A stretch of 64,000 nucleotides of DNA from CAVSUZ01 sp963795415 (GCA_963795415.1 CAWCHQ010000002.1:992001-1056000); one strand, 5' to 3'. Positions 1 through 8,795 are shown, numbered from the stretch's first letter. Translations and numbers: made by a program. The notes: generated by a model not told the origin, from the letters alone.

Positions 1-632
1 TTTGCCAGCCCGTTGCGGTACGCCCCGGACAGCTTGACCCACACGCGGCGCGTTTTCGCGAGTGGTGAGTAGATACTGAAAGCCTGGATCATTGATGCCC
101 AGAGCCTCGATCCGGCCGCCCGAAGTGGTCGACCACCACCCGCACCCCCGTTGCGAGCAACGCCGGCAAGAGGCGAGGAAGCCGCTGCGCTTCGGCTTGC
201 ACCTCGACCTGCCAGCCTAGCTCTGCGAGCGCGGCGCAGGTGCTCTTGCCATTCGACGCTGGCAAGAGCCGGATCCGGCAAACCGATGAGGTTGAGGCGA
301 ACGCCGACGACACCGACCCGATCGAGGGCACGAAGCTCCTCGACCTTGGTGTCAGGGGCGAGAACGACGATGCCTCGCAGGCGCGCCGGCTCCTGCCGAA
401 GCGCTGCCAGGAGATAGCTGTTGTCGTTACCAAGAAAGCTGACCTGCACCAGGACGCCATGCGAGACGCCGTTGTCGTCTAGCATGGCCAAGTAGTCGCC
501 GATCGTGGCGTCGTAAACCGGCGTGTAGCGTCGGCCCTCGATCATCTTCATGTCGTGAGTGAAAACGTGCCCGTGCGTATCGACGCCCGTGAAGCCCGCC
601 TCCGGTCGTGCAGGCTGTTCTAGTTCTCGCAT
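1..632 (-). pseudogene. Frameshifted amidohydrolase (Amidohydro_2 / TIM-barrel hydrolase), runs off the left edge
   Basis: Reading the minus strand from the ATG at 632 gives an N-terminus with the metal-binding HGH motif (VDTHGHVFTHD), then VSFLGNDNSYLLAAL and VGVRLNLIGLPDP. The frame breaks near 230; a second frame continues with GWQVEVQAEAQRLPRL and VVVDHFGRP. It breaks again near 90, after which a third frame reads INDPGFQYLLTTRENA and then VKLSGAYRNGL. These are hallmarks of PF04909 metal-dependent hydrolases, related to 2-pyrone-4,6-dicarboxylate lactonases. At least three frameshifts rule out a functional product unless they are sequencing errors. It starts 27 bases after the MFS remnant, so the two were probably one operon. 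The substrate is unknown. Confidence 0.75.
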
Positions 633-659
633 CGCTAGTGCAACGCGCTGACATGCGGT

Positions 660-2013
660 TCAGGTGACAGCATTCGGGCCGCTCCGTCGGCTGTCATGGG
701 AGAAGAGCCGCGTCGTGCGGCCAAAGGTCGAACCTTGGGTTTCCGGCAGCAGCAGAACCGCGAACAGGACGAGGGCGTAGCATGAGGGAGGCGTCAATGC
801 CGATCGCGGCGCCGAGCGGCATTGCGCCGCTCATCCAGCCGATCGCGACTGGCAGGCCGGCGGCGATGATGCGCCCTGCGTTGTAGCAAAAGCCAACTCC
901 CGACCCCCGGATATCTCTCCGGGTAGAGCTCGGTGAACAGCGTCCCCATCGAGGCCGGAATGCCGGCAGCGCAAAAGCCGAGTGGGAAGCCGAGCAGCAG
1001 CATCGCCGTGGGGCTGATCGGCAGCAACAGATAGATGATGGTGAGCGCGACGCAGCCGACGGCGAACAGAGACACGGTACAACGACGCCCGAGCCGGTCG
1101 AGGAGTTGACCAGCGACAACGCACCCCAACCAGTAAGCCACGATGATCACACCGAGATAGCCGCCGGTGCCCGACGACGGAGAGATGACGTTCCGTCTTG
1201 AGGAAAGTCGGCAGCCAGGTGAACAGGCCGTAGTAGCCGCCATGAGCGCCGAAACCGAACAGAATGCCGACCAGGGTAATGCGAAGCGTTGCAGGCCTGA
1301 AAATACCGACGAGCGCCTGGCCGAAGCTCGGCTCTTGCGGAGTGCGGCGACACTCCGCGCCGGCTCCGGCACGCGCCGGCGGAGGTAGAAGACCAGCAAC
1401 GCCGGCAGGAGCCCCAAGGCGAACACGACACGCCAAGCCATACCGGCAGGGAGCAGCGAGAACGTCGCTGCATAGAGCACCACCGAGGCACCCCAGCCGA
1501 CCGCCCAACCGCTCTGCACGGCGCCAAGCGCTTTGCCGCGGTGTTCCGGATGAATGACCTCGGACATCAGCACAGCCCCTGCCGCCCATTCGGCGCCGAA
1601 GCCCAAGCCCTGCAACCCCTTGACGACCAAAAGCTGCTCGAAGGACTGTGTGAATGCGCTGACGAATGTCGCGATTGCGAACCAGAGAATAGTGACCTGC
1701 AGCGCCCGGACCCGGCCGATGCGGTCTGCCAGTGCGCCGCCCAGCCAGCCACCCAGGGCAGACGCGCCGAGCGTGACGCTGCCGATCCAGCCCGGCCTCG
1801 GTGTGGCTGACATGCCAACTTGCGATGAGGGCGGGGATGACGAGGCTGAACATCTGAACGTCGAGACGCGTCCAGCGACCAGCCGCCCAGGCAGGCCCAG
1901 AACGTCCGCCGCTCAACCCGAGAGCTCTGGCGCAACCACTGGAACATCGCGGTCCACCCACGCATCAGACTCGGTGTATATGGACTAGGGGTCCCGTCAA
2001 TGTTTATCGGCAT
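660..2013 (-). pseudogene. Frameshifted MFS transporter
   Basis: Pieces in different minus-strand frames join into one 12-helix major facilitator. The N-terminal part (WACLGGWSLDA, then LDVQMFSLVIPALI) is followed by GGWLGGALADRIGRVRA, the MFS loop 2-3 signature, and by EHRGKALGAVQSGWAVGWG. A later frame has GYLGVIIVAYWLGCVVAGQLLDRLGRR and FTELYPERYPG; the last frame gives SGVGFCYNAGRIIAAGLPVA and ends at the TGA at 660. This resembles the sialate/aromatic-acid H+ symporter branch. Frameshifts lie near 1900, 1350-1200, 930 and 790. The start overlaps the end of the GntR remnant. It was probably the uptake gene for the substrate of the adjoining hydrolase; it is non-functional as read. Confidence 0.75.
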
Positions 2014-2760
2014 GGTCTAGACACAACAAGTTCAGTCGAATGGCGATCTTTGTAATAGAGAACTCTACCGCCGACGAGCGTGAGACACGCCACTCGATCG
2101 GCCGGTCATCGTAACCAAGAGCCAGCCGCTCGATGCGCACGACCGGTGATCCCTCGGCCAGCCCGAGCAGCTCGACGTCGGTCCGATTGGCTATTTCGAC
2201 CGTGATTGCCTCTTCCGCACGAGCGACGATCTCCCCACACAGATCCTCATAGACAGGGTAGAGGAGCTTCGGGCTGGTCTCCTCCATCGTGAGGATTGCA
2301 GCGAAACGAGCCGCGTCGAGCCAGATCTCCTCGTGGATCACCGGCACGTCTTCGTAAATGCGCAGCCGGAGCAGTCGGAGCAGCCGCGCGCCGTCCAGCA
2401 ACGCGAGTGCCGAGGTTATCTCGGGCGGACCAACAAGCACCTCCCGCTTGAGGATCCGGCTCTCCGGAATGCGCCGGTCGCCTGCGGACCCGAAAAGTCG
2501 GGTGAACCGGACGAAAGCGTGCTCAAAATCCGGCCGCCGCACGAAAGTGCCGCTGCCCGGATACGCGCTCGACCAGTCCGTCATTGACGAGAAGATCGAC
2601 GCGCTTTTCGGACCGTGCCGACAGAGATCCTGTATCTTCCCGCGAGCTCCGCTTCACTGGAAATCGGGTCGCCAGGCCGCCAGGTATTCCGCGCGATTTC
2701 TGCTGCGATCTGATCGCGCAGGCGCCGGTAGATGGGGCGCCGATCATCCGTGTCGTCCAT
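1997..2760 (-). pseudogene. Frameshifted GntR/HutC-type regulator (wHTH + UTRA)
   Basis: From the ATG at 2760 the frame reads MDDTDDRRPIYRRLRDQI and later ISVGTVRKA, the GntR winged helix. A one-base insertion near 2606 shifts to a frame with VDLLVNDGLVERVSG, and another near 2555 shifts to SGTFVRRPDF followed by a UTRA effector domain (LLRLLRLRIYEDVPVIHEE, SPVVRIERLALGYDDRPIEW). The upstream position and shared strand suggest it regulated the transporter and hydrolase set. Both breaks look like single extra C/G bases, so a sequencing error remains possible. The C-terminal tail beyond IEWRVSR is not typical of the family. Confidence 0.72.
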
Positions 2761-3262
2761 GCGCGAGCTGCCTGGTGCTGGTAGAGGAGCGAGCCGTAGC
2801 GCAATGGCATCAGCTAAAGCAAACGGCGCGGCCCCGGTCTGGGAGGGTCCGGGGGTGCGCGGACGGCCGTCGTTTGCGACGACGTTTCAATCAATCCGTG
2901 TAAAGTCGTGGCTTCGCTGTGGACGGCATGCCCCCTGATCGATGTCGTGGGAGACTGTGACAAGCAACAAAAGAGATGCGTGAGCAGGACCAAAGTCTGA
3001 AACCTGCTTATTTGACTTCCGACGATTTACCCGTGAGCGCGAGCGTAAGCCGCGGCTGCACCGCAAGGGCTCCCGACATGCTGGCCGTTCTCTCTGTGTT
3101 CTTCTGGAACTGTTGGCAAAGAGGCTGTGGCCTGTGCCGGCAGTTTTCCTATTGAAGGGCTTCGGGCAGCTCGCCGAGCGCAGCGCCGCCGGAAGAGGAA
3201 GTTGCGCCGTCGGCTGTACCCGGCTGGTCACGCCTACAGGAACGACACCAGGGCGAGACGAT
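2761..3262. other. No gene recognised
   Basis: All six frames give only arginine-rich or broken translations and no family is recognisable. It separates the decayed GntR cluster from the XRE genes and may hold promoters, but I could not single one out. Confidence 0.4.
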
Positions 3263-3542
3263 ATGGCGCGACGGTTGCTAAGCGGCCCCGTGATCCCGAA
3301 GGAGCTGAGGTACAGTCTTCGGCCGAAACCTTCGGGCAGCCCGGTTGGCCGCCGGCGTGACGCAGCAACAATTATCCGACGGTGCTGGCATCGGTCGGTC
3401 GTTGGTTGCCGAAGTCGAGATGGGCATCCGCAATCCCTCTATCGAGTTAGCCGGGAGCTTTGCGCGTGTGGTCGGGAAGGCGCTGGCGGAGCTTTTGATC
3501 CGCCAAGGTGCGCGGTCCGCAGCCCGACCGCGCGCTGGCTGA
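3263..3542 (+). pseudogene. XRE-family HTH regulator, copy 1 (frameshifted N-terminus)
   Basis: The C-terminal two thirds reads FGRNLRAARLAAGVTQQQL, then GIGRSLVAEVEMGIRNPS and GKALAELLI, a Cro/C1-type helix-turn-helix ending at 3542. The expected N-terminus (KRPRDPEG) lies in another frame, so the start is disrupted near 3300. The layout K-R-P..P.GLR..FGRNLR.ARLAAG.TQ is shared with the copies at 3687 and 5079, which makes the three a paralogous series. Copies 1 and 2 look inactivated. The regulatory target is unknown. Confidence 0.6.
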
Positions 3543-3686
3543 CAGCCTCGAAGCGGCAATTCTTGCTCACGCGCGGCGCGATGGGACTGCACGAAAAACG
3601 CGGTGATCGGACCAACGCCGGGAATCGTGGCCAGGCGCCCTGACCGCGGCGGCCGTTGCCGCCGCCGGGACGGCGGGCGCGAAGCG

Positions 3687-3925
3687 GTGGCAAAACGGCC
3701 TCCGGCCGGTGAGGGCGAGCGGGTCCCTGAGGGGCTTCGCTATCTTTGGCCGCAATCTTCGGGAGGCGCGGCTAGCGGCTGGCATGACGCAGGGGAAGTT
3801 GGCCGAGGCGGCCGGCCTGGCGCTCGTAATTTCTGAGGTGGAAGCCGGAGAAGGGCGACGCTCAAGGCCACGGAGCAGCCGATCGACACGGGCACGGCGT
3901 CCGGGAAGTGCTTTCTCGACCTTAA
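3687..3925 (+). pseudogene. XRE-family HTH regulator, copy 2 (two frameshifts)
   Basis: From the GTG at 3687 the frame reads VAKRPPAGEGERVPEGLRY. The HTH follows in another frame (IFGRNLREARLAAGMTQGKL, then LALVISEVEAGEG). A third frame holds the family's distal part (ATLKATEQ). The opening VAKRP and the FGRNLR.ARLAAGMTQ core match the intact gene at 5079. With two breaks within 240 bases it is unlikely to make a working repressor. Confidence 0.6.
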
Positions 3926-5078
3926 GCCGCGATGTATGCCTTGGGGATTGCCAAGGCCCAAGCATTCGTTGACAGCATTCGTTGACGGGAACCAGCGTGG
4001 TGCCTGGGCGGCCGCCCGAACATTCCTGGGTTTGAACAGTGGATGCGCAGGCTCTGGCTGAGTGGTTTCGCAAACGCTTGCGGGCTGCGTAACCAGGCTG
4101 GACGCCGCATGGACCGGCCCTGACTTAACGGAACCCTTCTGTTCGACCCGCCGGAGGCGTGGTCGATAGCCGGACGCCTTCACCCTCCCGACGCCTCTCG
4201 GGAAGCCGGCGCGCTGAGGCGGGGTCAAGGGCGGTCTCTTGGCCGGGAATGGAGCCGCCTGGACGCACGCGCAGCCCCTGCGCGAGCATGGCGAGCATGG
4301 CGAGGACGGCGAGCCCCCCTTGGCGCAGCCGAGCCAGCTGGGGCACCCTCACGTCATTCCCAGCCGGGCCAGGAACACGCGCCAGCCCACAGGCCCCCCT
4401 CGGCTCGCCCCGATGCTTGCGCGGCCGGATCGCTCACCAGAGCGATCAAGCCAGGCCGGTCCCGGCACCGCTGGCATCGGAGCCGCATCACCACTGGGAT
4501 TGGAGGCCATCGCGTTGAGCGGGAGGAATTGCACCTGGCAGCGGCACCGGAACTTCCAGCCAGTAGCGCCGCAGCGTCCGGATCGAGCTGGTGAGGAGGA
4601 GGGCGCGGTCGCCTGGCGGGGCCTTGTCTGGGAGCGGAATGGCCCCAGCGAAGCGTAGGAACATCATAAAGAGGACAACACCCGCGCGGGGGGCGAGATG
4701 CTCCGCTCAAGGGCCGGCGCGATCCTTCCGGATGACCGGCTCGCCGGGATAGCGCGGCGACTTCCACCGGCTTGGGCTCCGGGCGCGAAGAACCTTCGCT
4801 CGGGCGCTTGGTCCCGGCTGGGCGGCAGGGCTGGACGATGACGGGGGGCTGGCTTCACGCGCGTGAGATGAGGGCGCCGCGCAGTGGGCCAGCCCGGCAG
4901 ACTGGCGTTGGTCAGGCCCCGGCAGCTACTGCTGGGCGAGAAGGCCCGCCTTGCTTTGTATGTCGTAAATACACAACATAAGGCGAAGAGTGTGTCCCGC
5001 CGCGCGGCCGATGCGGAGTGTTGCGAAACACGTGGCGCCGAGTTTACAGCCCATCTGGCAACGATCGCAGGTGGCACA
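3926..5078. other. Gene-poor stretch holding one copy of a dispersed repeat
   Basis: No coding region is recognisable. The stretch contains a short iteration of gcgagcatg around 4283-4310 and, at 4365-4665, a segment that recurs in diverged form at 50885-51207. Plus-strand frames before 5079 give only low-complexity Arg/Pro/Ala-rich text. Confidence 0.5.
4365..4665 (-). repeat. Dispersed repeat, copy A
   Basis: Aligning by eye with 50885-51207 (same orientation) shows shared blocks: cgcgccagccc, gcggcaccgga, gccagtagcgccg, gaggaggag and ccagcgaagcg.aggaacat. In minus-strand translation both copies keep GATG followed by QVQFLPLN, with similar flanks, which hints at a decayed coding origin. 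Similarity is clear over three blocks and weaker between them. The nature of the parent element is unknown. Confidence 0.55.
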
Positions 5079-5339
5079 ATGGCGAAACGTCCGCTGCCCG
5101 ATAATGACGAGCGGGTTCCGGACGGCCTGCGAACCGTGTTCGGCCGCAACCTCAGGGCGGCCAGGCTTGCTGCCGGCATGACTCAACAGACCCTCGCGAC
5201 AGCGGCAAACCTCGACAGAAGCTACATCGTCGGCGCGGAACAGGGGAAATGGAACGTTAGCATCGAGGCCGGCGACGCCATGGCCCGCGCGGTCGGGAAG
5301 ACACTGACCGACCTGCTGGCACAGCGCCCGAACTCCTAA
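5079..5339 (+). CDS. XRE-family helix-turn-helix transcriptional regulator (intact copy 3)
   Basis: An 86-residue protein that is essentially a single Cro/C1-type HTH. Residues about 20-75 hold the DNA-binding fold: VFGRNLRAARLAAGMTQQT for helices 1-2, LDRSYIVGAEQGKWNVS for the recognition helix and the turn after it, and GKTLTDLLA at the end. The ATG at 5079 is chosen because it is preceded by aggtgg at a suitable distance and because MAKRP matches the openings of the two upstream decayed copies. A longer in-frame extension to 4884 lacks support. It likely acts as a small DNA-binding repressor; its operator was not identified. It sits upstream of the T4SS-type operon and could control it, but that is inference. 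Confidence 0.85.
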   Translation: MAKRPLPDNDERVPDGLRTVFGRNLRAARLAAGMTQQTLATAANLDRSYIVGAEQGKWNVSIEAGDAMARAVGKTLTDLLAQRPNS

Positions 5340-5449
5340 GCCTCGGGTGCGCTCACCAAAAAAATAGGACTCACTCGACTTATCTCGCTTGCCTTCTCTG
5401 ATGAGTATGCTCATCATCGGCGTCCACCGCAAAGAGCGGGGAGGGCGAG

Positions 5450-5629
5450 ATGTGCTTCTATCTCACGCACGAAGAAAACGGCGAGCGCCGCGAACTCCTC
5501 GGCTTCTGGGAAGCTCCGTCGCCCGATGTGGCAGTAAGCCGCGCGCTGACGCTGGCGCGCCGCGAGGATGACGGCTGCTGGGAAGCGCACGCGATCGTCA
5601 CCGACGGAGAGGAGCGGCGGGCGGGCTGA
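5450..5629 (+). CDS. Small hypothetical protein (59 aa)
   Basis: ATG at 5450 preceded by gggagggcgag, a good ribosome-binding site, and closed by TGA at 5627-5629. The product is acidic and soluble (MCFYLTHEENGERREL, then EAHAIVTDGEE) with no signal peptide or membrane segment. It lies 29 bases before the HTH gene at 5659 in the same direction, so co-transcription is likely. I do not recognise the family. Its realistic amino-acid composition and the clean ribosome-binding site favour a true small gene. Confidence 0.55.
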   Translation: MCFYLTHEENGERRELLGFWEAPSPDVAVSRALTLARREDDGCWEAHAIVTDGEERRAG

Positions 5630-5658
5630 CCTCGCCCTCAAAACCGAGGAACACAGTT

Positions 5659-6384
5659 ATGGCAGTATCCACGGCGCCGGCCGTTTCCGGCGTTGACGCC
5701 CTAACGCGCGCTCGGATGTCGGCTTACCTGGCCGGCCGCGACCCGGAGTTCCGGGCCAAGCACCTGCTCACCGCGGCCGGCGATGGCCTGTGGTCGATCG
5801 AGGCGGCGTTTGTCTACCTGCACGAGGTCAATACGCGGCAAAGCGAGCCGGCGGTGGCAGGGGCATCTGCCAGGCCGCGCCTGCGATCGAAAGCGGTGCT
5901 ACGGGGCGGCACCAGTCCAGCGCCGGAACCGTCCGGCTGCTACGTCCCGTCGATCAGCTTCGACGTTGTCGTTGACAGGCGGATTTCGGATGGCTGCCGC
6001 CGGTTCTTGCAGCTCGTCGCCAAACTCGCCGGCCGGAGCAAGATGTTGCGGACATTGACCCGCTCGCTAGCGAAGCTGCTCGGCCGCAACCGTCGCACCG
6101 TTCTCAACTACTACCGCGAAGCCGAGGCAGTCGGTTTCCTCGATCGCGAATACGACGCGCGAACCGGGGTCACCGCGCTGTGGCTGATGGAGAGGATTGC
6201 GCCTCCGAAGCCGCCTGCTCCGCAATCGAAGTCATGGCCGCGGGTGCCTCAGCCGAGGCGGCGGGGGACCGTAGACGTTGCCGCGTCGGCTCTGTGGGGC
6301 GTGGGTGCGAAACTGGTTTCGCACGTTAACAGTCAAAATTCGAAGAAGAGGGCAATCGTGGAGCGCGAGGGCTTTCCACAATGA
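5659..6384 (+). CDS. Helix-turn-helix domain protein, head of the T4SS-type operon
   Basis: A 241-residue protein. Residues about 105-170 carry a winged-helix-like segment (CRRFLQLVAKLAGRSKML, then SLAKLLGRNRRTVLNYY, then EAVGFLDRE), the architecture of replication or plasmid-associated HTH proteins. The N-terminal 100 residues are variable and the C-terminus is basic and proline-rich. Its stop overlaps a possible ATG at 6381 in an ATGA arrangement. Position directly upstream of virB-like genes suggests a plasmid-transfer or plasmid-maintenance regulator. The precise role is inferred only. Confidence 0.7.
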   Translation: MAVSTAPAVSGVDALTRARMSAYLAGRDPEFRAKHLLTAAGDGLWSIEAAFVYLHEVNTRQSEPAVAGASARPRLRSKAVLRGGTSPAPEPSGCYVPSISFDVVVDRRISDGCRRFLQLVAKLAGRSKMLRTLTRSLAKLLGRNRRTVLNYYREAEAVGFLDREYDARTGVTALWLMERIAPPKPPAPQSKSWPRVPQPRRRGTVDVAASALWGVGAKLVSHVNSQNSKKRAIVEREGFPQ

Positions 6385-6506
6385 GCCCCGTCCTCCTCCC
6401 GACCGGCGTGGATGCTGCCGAGATCGTTGCATTGCGACCGGCGGCAGCGTCATTTTTGTGGACGCTCCTCGGCGGGATTTCTCGACCCTATGTCGGAGGA
6501 CGGCGG

Positions 6507-6896
6507 ATGGCGAAGGTAGCCCTTCTCTGCGCTGTTGCTTCAATCGCGGCGGCTCCGCTCCAAGCGGAGCGTGTCGGCAACCCGCCTGCTAGCGTTATCC
6601 AGGCGATCTCCTCGCTCGACAGCGCCTGCCGCCGCGACTGGCCAGAGGTGAAGGGACCGCCGAGCGTTGAGTCCGCAGACGCTGAGGTGGCCAGTTATCT
6701 GTGCGGTATCGCCGAGTCTCCGGGGCGGTTGGCCGGAGAACGCGACCTGGCCCTTTTTGGCGGAGGCATGCTCGCGATCTTTGGGCTGCTGGGCGCGTGT
6801 GTAGTGCGAGCGCTGATAGTTATGCTGTGGACGTTCCGGCCGAACTGGACCCCGCCATGGCGCCGCGCGGTTGCGTCATGCGGGAGGCGACCATGA
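6507..6896 (+). CDS. Hypothetical exported/membrane protein in the virB-like operon
   Basis: The start at 6507 is chosen because ggagga precedes it and because MAKVALLCAVASIAAAPLQA is a credible signal peptide. An earlier ATG at 6381, overlapping the upstream stop, would add 42 residues and bury the signal. The mature part holds two cysteines (SLDSACRRDWPEV, ASYLCGIAES), and a C-terminal hydrophobic segment (FGGGMLAIFGLLGACVV) likely spans the inner membrane. The TGA at 6894-6896 overlaps the next start. No family is recognised. The operon context suggests an envelope accessory factor of the secretion system. Confidence 0.6.
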   Translation: MAKVALLCAVASIAAAPLQAERVGNPPASVIQAISSLDSACRRDWPEVKGPPSVESADAEVASYLCGIAESPGRLAGERDLALFGGGMLAIFGLLGACVVRALIVMLWTFRPNWTPPWRRAVASCGRRP

Positions 6897-7222
6897 GCGT
6901 GCGGACCGTCACCGTCTTTGACATCGTCGTCGAGCAATACGAGGCGTGGCGCAGTGATGGTCTCGACCCTGTCGCATGCCTTCTTGCGCTCGGACGCGAT
7001 CCTGCTGGCGCCGACTGGACGGAGGTGGTCGGTGTCCTGATGGAGGAGACGGCGCGCATGAGGCGCCGTCCGCCCCGCCCGCGCTGGAGCCAGGCGGAGC
7101 TTGAGCGTCTGCAGAACCTGGTCGGCCAGCGGCTCAGCGAGATTGTCGCCGCCTTTCCCAATTGCTCACGCGTCGGCGCCGGCGTGAAGGCCGCGTGCAT
7201 GGGGGCGCTGGCGACGCAATGA
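6893..7222 (+). CDS. Hypothetical protein, 109 aa, in the virB-like operon
   Basis: Starts at the ATG at 6893, which overlaps the preceding stop by four bases (ATGA), and ends with a TGA that in turn overlaps the virB1-like start at 7219. This tight coupling is the main reason to accept it. The sequence is soluble: an N-terminal part (TVFDIVVEQYEAWRSDGLD), an Arg/Pro linker near residues 55-65, then a helical part (LERLQNLVGQRLSEIVAAF). A longer frame from 6701 runs inside the previous gene and is rejected. The family is not recognised. Confidence 0.6.
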   Translation: MSVRTVTVFDIVVEQYEAWRSDGLDPVACLLALGRDPAGADWTEVVGVLMEETARMRRRPPRPRWSQAELERLQNLVGQRLSEIVAAFPNCSRVGAGVKAACMGALATQ

Positions 7223-7833
7223 CTGCGCTGACGACCGCCACCGCTCTATCGCTGGTCCTGCAATGTGCGCCGGCCCTCAAGCAGCCGGAGCAGCGCGTGA
7301 TGCTGGCGATCATGACGCACGAGAGCGCGCTCCAGCCCTACACCATCCACGTCAACCGCGACCGTGCAGGCAGCCGGCCGGAGAAGACCTACACGCTGGA
7401 GACCGAGGCGGCGGCAGTGGCGGTGGCCCAGGCGCTTCAGCGCGAGGGTCGTAGCTTCGACGCCGGGCTGGCCCAGGTGACTACCGCGAACTGGCCCAGG
7501 CTCGGCGTGACGGCTGAAACCGTCTTCGAGCCTTGCAGGAACGTCGCCGCCGGCGCCGCCGTGTTCCAAGCCGGCCTGCCAGTGGCCGATCGGATTGCGC
7601 TGTCGCTCTACAACACCGGGGATCCGTTTGCCGGCGCCAGCAATGGTTACATCTCGGCGGTCGAGCGGCAATCCCGGCCTGTCGCGGCGGACCTGGCCCC
7701 CGCGCCGGCGTCCGGCGCCGCACAACCCTCCGAACCGAATTGGAACGTCTCTGCCGAGGCCGAGGCGGATCGCCAATCCCGAAGCCAAACCGCGCTGTTG
7801 GACTTCGGTTCTTCCGAGGCAGCGCACCAATAG
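7219..7833 (+). CDS. virB1: VirB1-like lytic transglycosylase of a type IV secretion system
   Basis: A 204-residue protein with the SLT fold: LQCAPALKQPEQRVMLAIM, then THESALQPYTIH carrying the catalytic glutamate, then DAGLAQVTTANW, the VirB1 counterpart of GLMQI.SFNW, then YNTGDPFAGASNGYI. VirB1 enzymes cut peptidoglycan locally so that the T4SS can cross the wall. The C-terminal 40 residues are Ala/Pro/Glu-rich, like the processed VirB1* tail. The ATG at 7219 overlaps the previous stop. virB2- and virB3-like genes follow directly, which supports the assignment. Confidence 0.85.
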   Translation: MTALTTATALSLVLQCAPALKQPEQRVMLAIMTHESALQPYTIHVNRDRAGSRPEKTYTLETEAAAVAVAQALQREGRSFDAGLAQVTTANWPRLGVTAETVFEPCRNVAAGAAVFQAGLPVADRIALSLYNTGDPFAGASNGYISAVERQSRPVAADLAPAPASGAAQPSEPNWNVSAEAEADRQSRSQTALLDFGSSEAAHQ

Positions 7834-7845
7834 GAGAGGACCACA

Positions 7846-8064
7846 ATGACCGGTGGAATTGATCCGGCAGTCGTTCTTACAACGATCCTGACGACTTACG
7901 TGTTCGGTACGCTCGGCATTGGCATTGCGCTGGTCGCGTTCGTGATGAGCGTGGCATACAGCATGAACCACAATTCGTTCCACGCGACGAAGATTACGTC
8001 GATCGCGATTCTTCTTTGGTTCGGCGCGCGGACTATCTGGAACACAGCGGGTCTCGGAAGCTGA
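7846..8064 (+). CDS. virB2: VirB2/TrbC-type pilin-like membrane protein
   Basis: A 72-residue protein with two hydrophobic segments (about residues 8-38 and 48-65) separated by a short polar loop (SMNHNSFHATK), the topology of VirB2 conjugative pilins before assembly. It is shorter than most VirB2 precursors and has no obvious cleavable leader. An aggaggacc-like ribosome-binding site lies just upstream, 12 bases after virB1. The assignment rests on topology and on its position between virB1 and virB3 rather than on strong sequence motifs. Confidence 0.7.
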   Translation: MTGGIDPAVVLTTILTTYVFGTLGIGIALVAFVMSVAYSMNHNSFHATKITSIAILLWFGARTIWNTAGLGS

Positions 8065-8071
8065 TCCCGTG

Positions 8072-8422
8072 ATGAGCGGCCTGACCGCGCGCGACCTCGC
8101 CGACGACGTGCTCTACCTCGCGCCATGTCGGCCGGCGATGATCTACGGCGTCCCGTTGCAAGGGTTCATTCTGAGCTTCGGGGCCTTCATGGTGCCCGTC
8201 ATCATCTTCGGCTTCGTGGCCGCGCTCCCGGGTTTGCTGCTCGCGACGACCTCCTTCTATGGGATGCGCGAAGCTTTCTCGCGTGACTTCAACATCCTCA
8301 ACGTTGTTCTGGCCTACGCGACCACGCGCGCGATCACGCCCGGGGCTTCGGTGTGGGGCGGCGCATCGTTCGATCCGCTCCCCACACCTCCTCGCTCGGT
8401 GTCGGAGGCGTTGCGTGCTTGA
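8072..8422 (+). CDS. virB3: VirB3-like inner-membrane component
   Basis: A 116-residue protein with a short polar N-terminus, the segment LYLAPCRPAMIYGVPLQGF typical of the VirB3/TrbD entry into the membrane, a paired hydrophobic stretch (residues about 28-58), then a soluble tail with REAFSRDFNILNVVLAYA. VirB3 anchors the VirB4 ATPase. The ATG at 8072 is preferred over the adjacent GTG at 8069. The stop overlaps the virB4 start by eight bases, the usual order in virB operons. Confidence 0.8.
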   Translation: MSGLTARDLADDVLYLAPCRPAMIYGVPLQGFILSFGAFMVPVIIFGFVAALPGLLLATTSFYGMREAFSRDFNILNVVLAYATTRAITPGASVWGGASFDPLPTPPRSVSEALRA

Positions 8423-8795
8423 CGGTGCTCTTTCAAAGCTCGGCCTGGTTGGATCGAACCCCAGCGTTCTGCGCTACGTAGACATCGACGGCCATCTCCG
8501 GCCCGGCATCCTGCTGCGCGGCGATCGGTCCCTGGTCGCCATGTGGCGCGTCGAGGGGTTGTCGTGGGAGACGCTCGAAGACGCCGAGATCTACAAGCGC
8601 CGCTTCGACCTGAACGGGCTGCTCGTCAACATGCAGTCCGAGCGGTTGGTCCTCGGAGTGCACGAGGTGCGCGGCAGCGCGGACCCGGCTCTGTATCCGC
8701 GCGGCGTGTTCCGCTCGACCTTCGCCCGCGAGCTGGACAATGCCTACCGCGAGCAGCTCACCGGTGACGGCGCCGCTTTGCATCATAGGCGGTGA
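8415..8795 (+). pseudogene. virB4: virB4, 5' fragment only
   Basis: From a GTG at 8415 the frame matches the start of VirB4 ATPases: LRYVDIDGHLRPGILLRGD, then SLVAMWRVEGLSWETLED, then RGVFRSTFARELDNAYREQL. Similarity stops at about 8770 (after LTGD) and the frame closes at 8795 with unrelated residues. A full VirB4 is near 800 residues, so only about 15 percent remains and both nucleotide-binding motifs are missing. The break marks an insertion or deletion junction. The secretion system cannot be completed from this locus. Confidence 0.75.

Noticed and set aside
4283..4312. gcgagcatg tandem units
   Set aside because: Only about three imperfect units; too short to call a functional repeat or CRISPR-like array.
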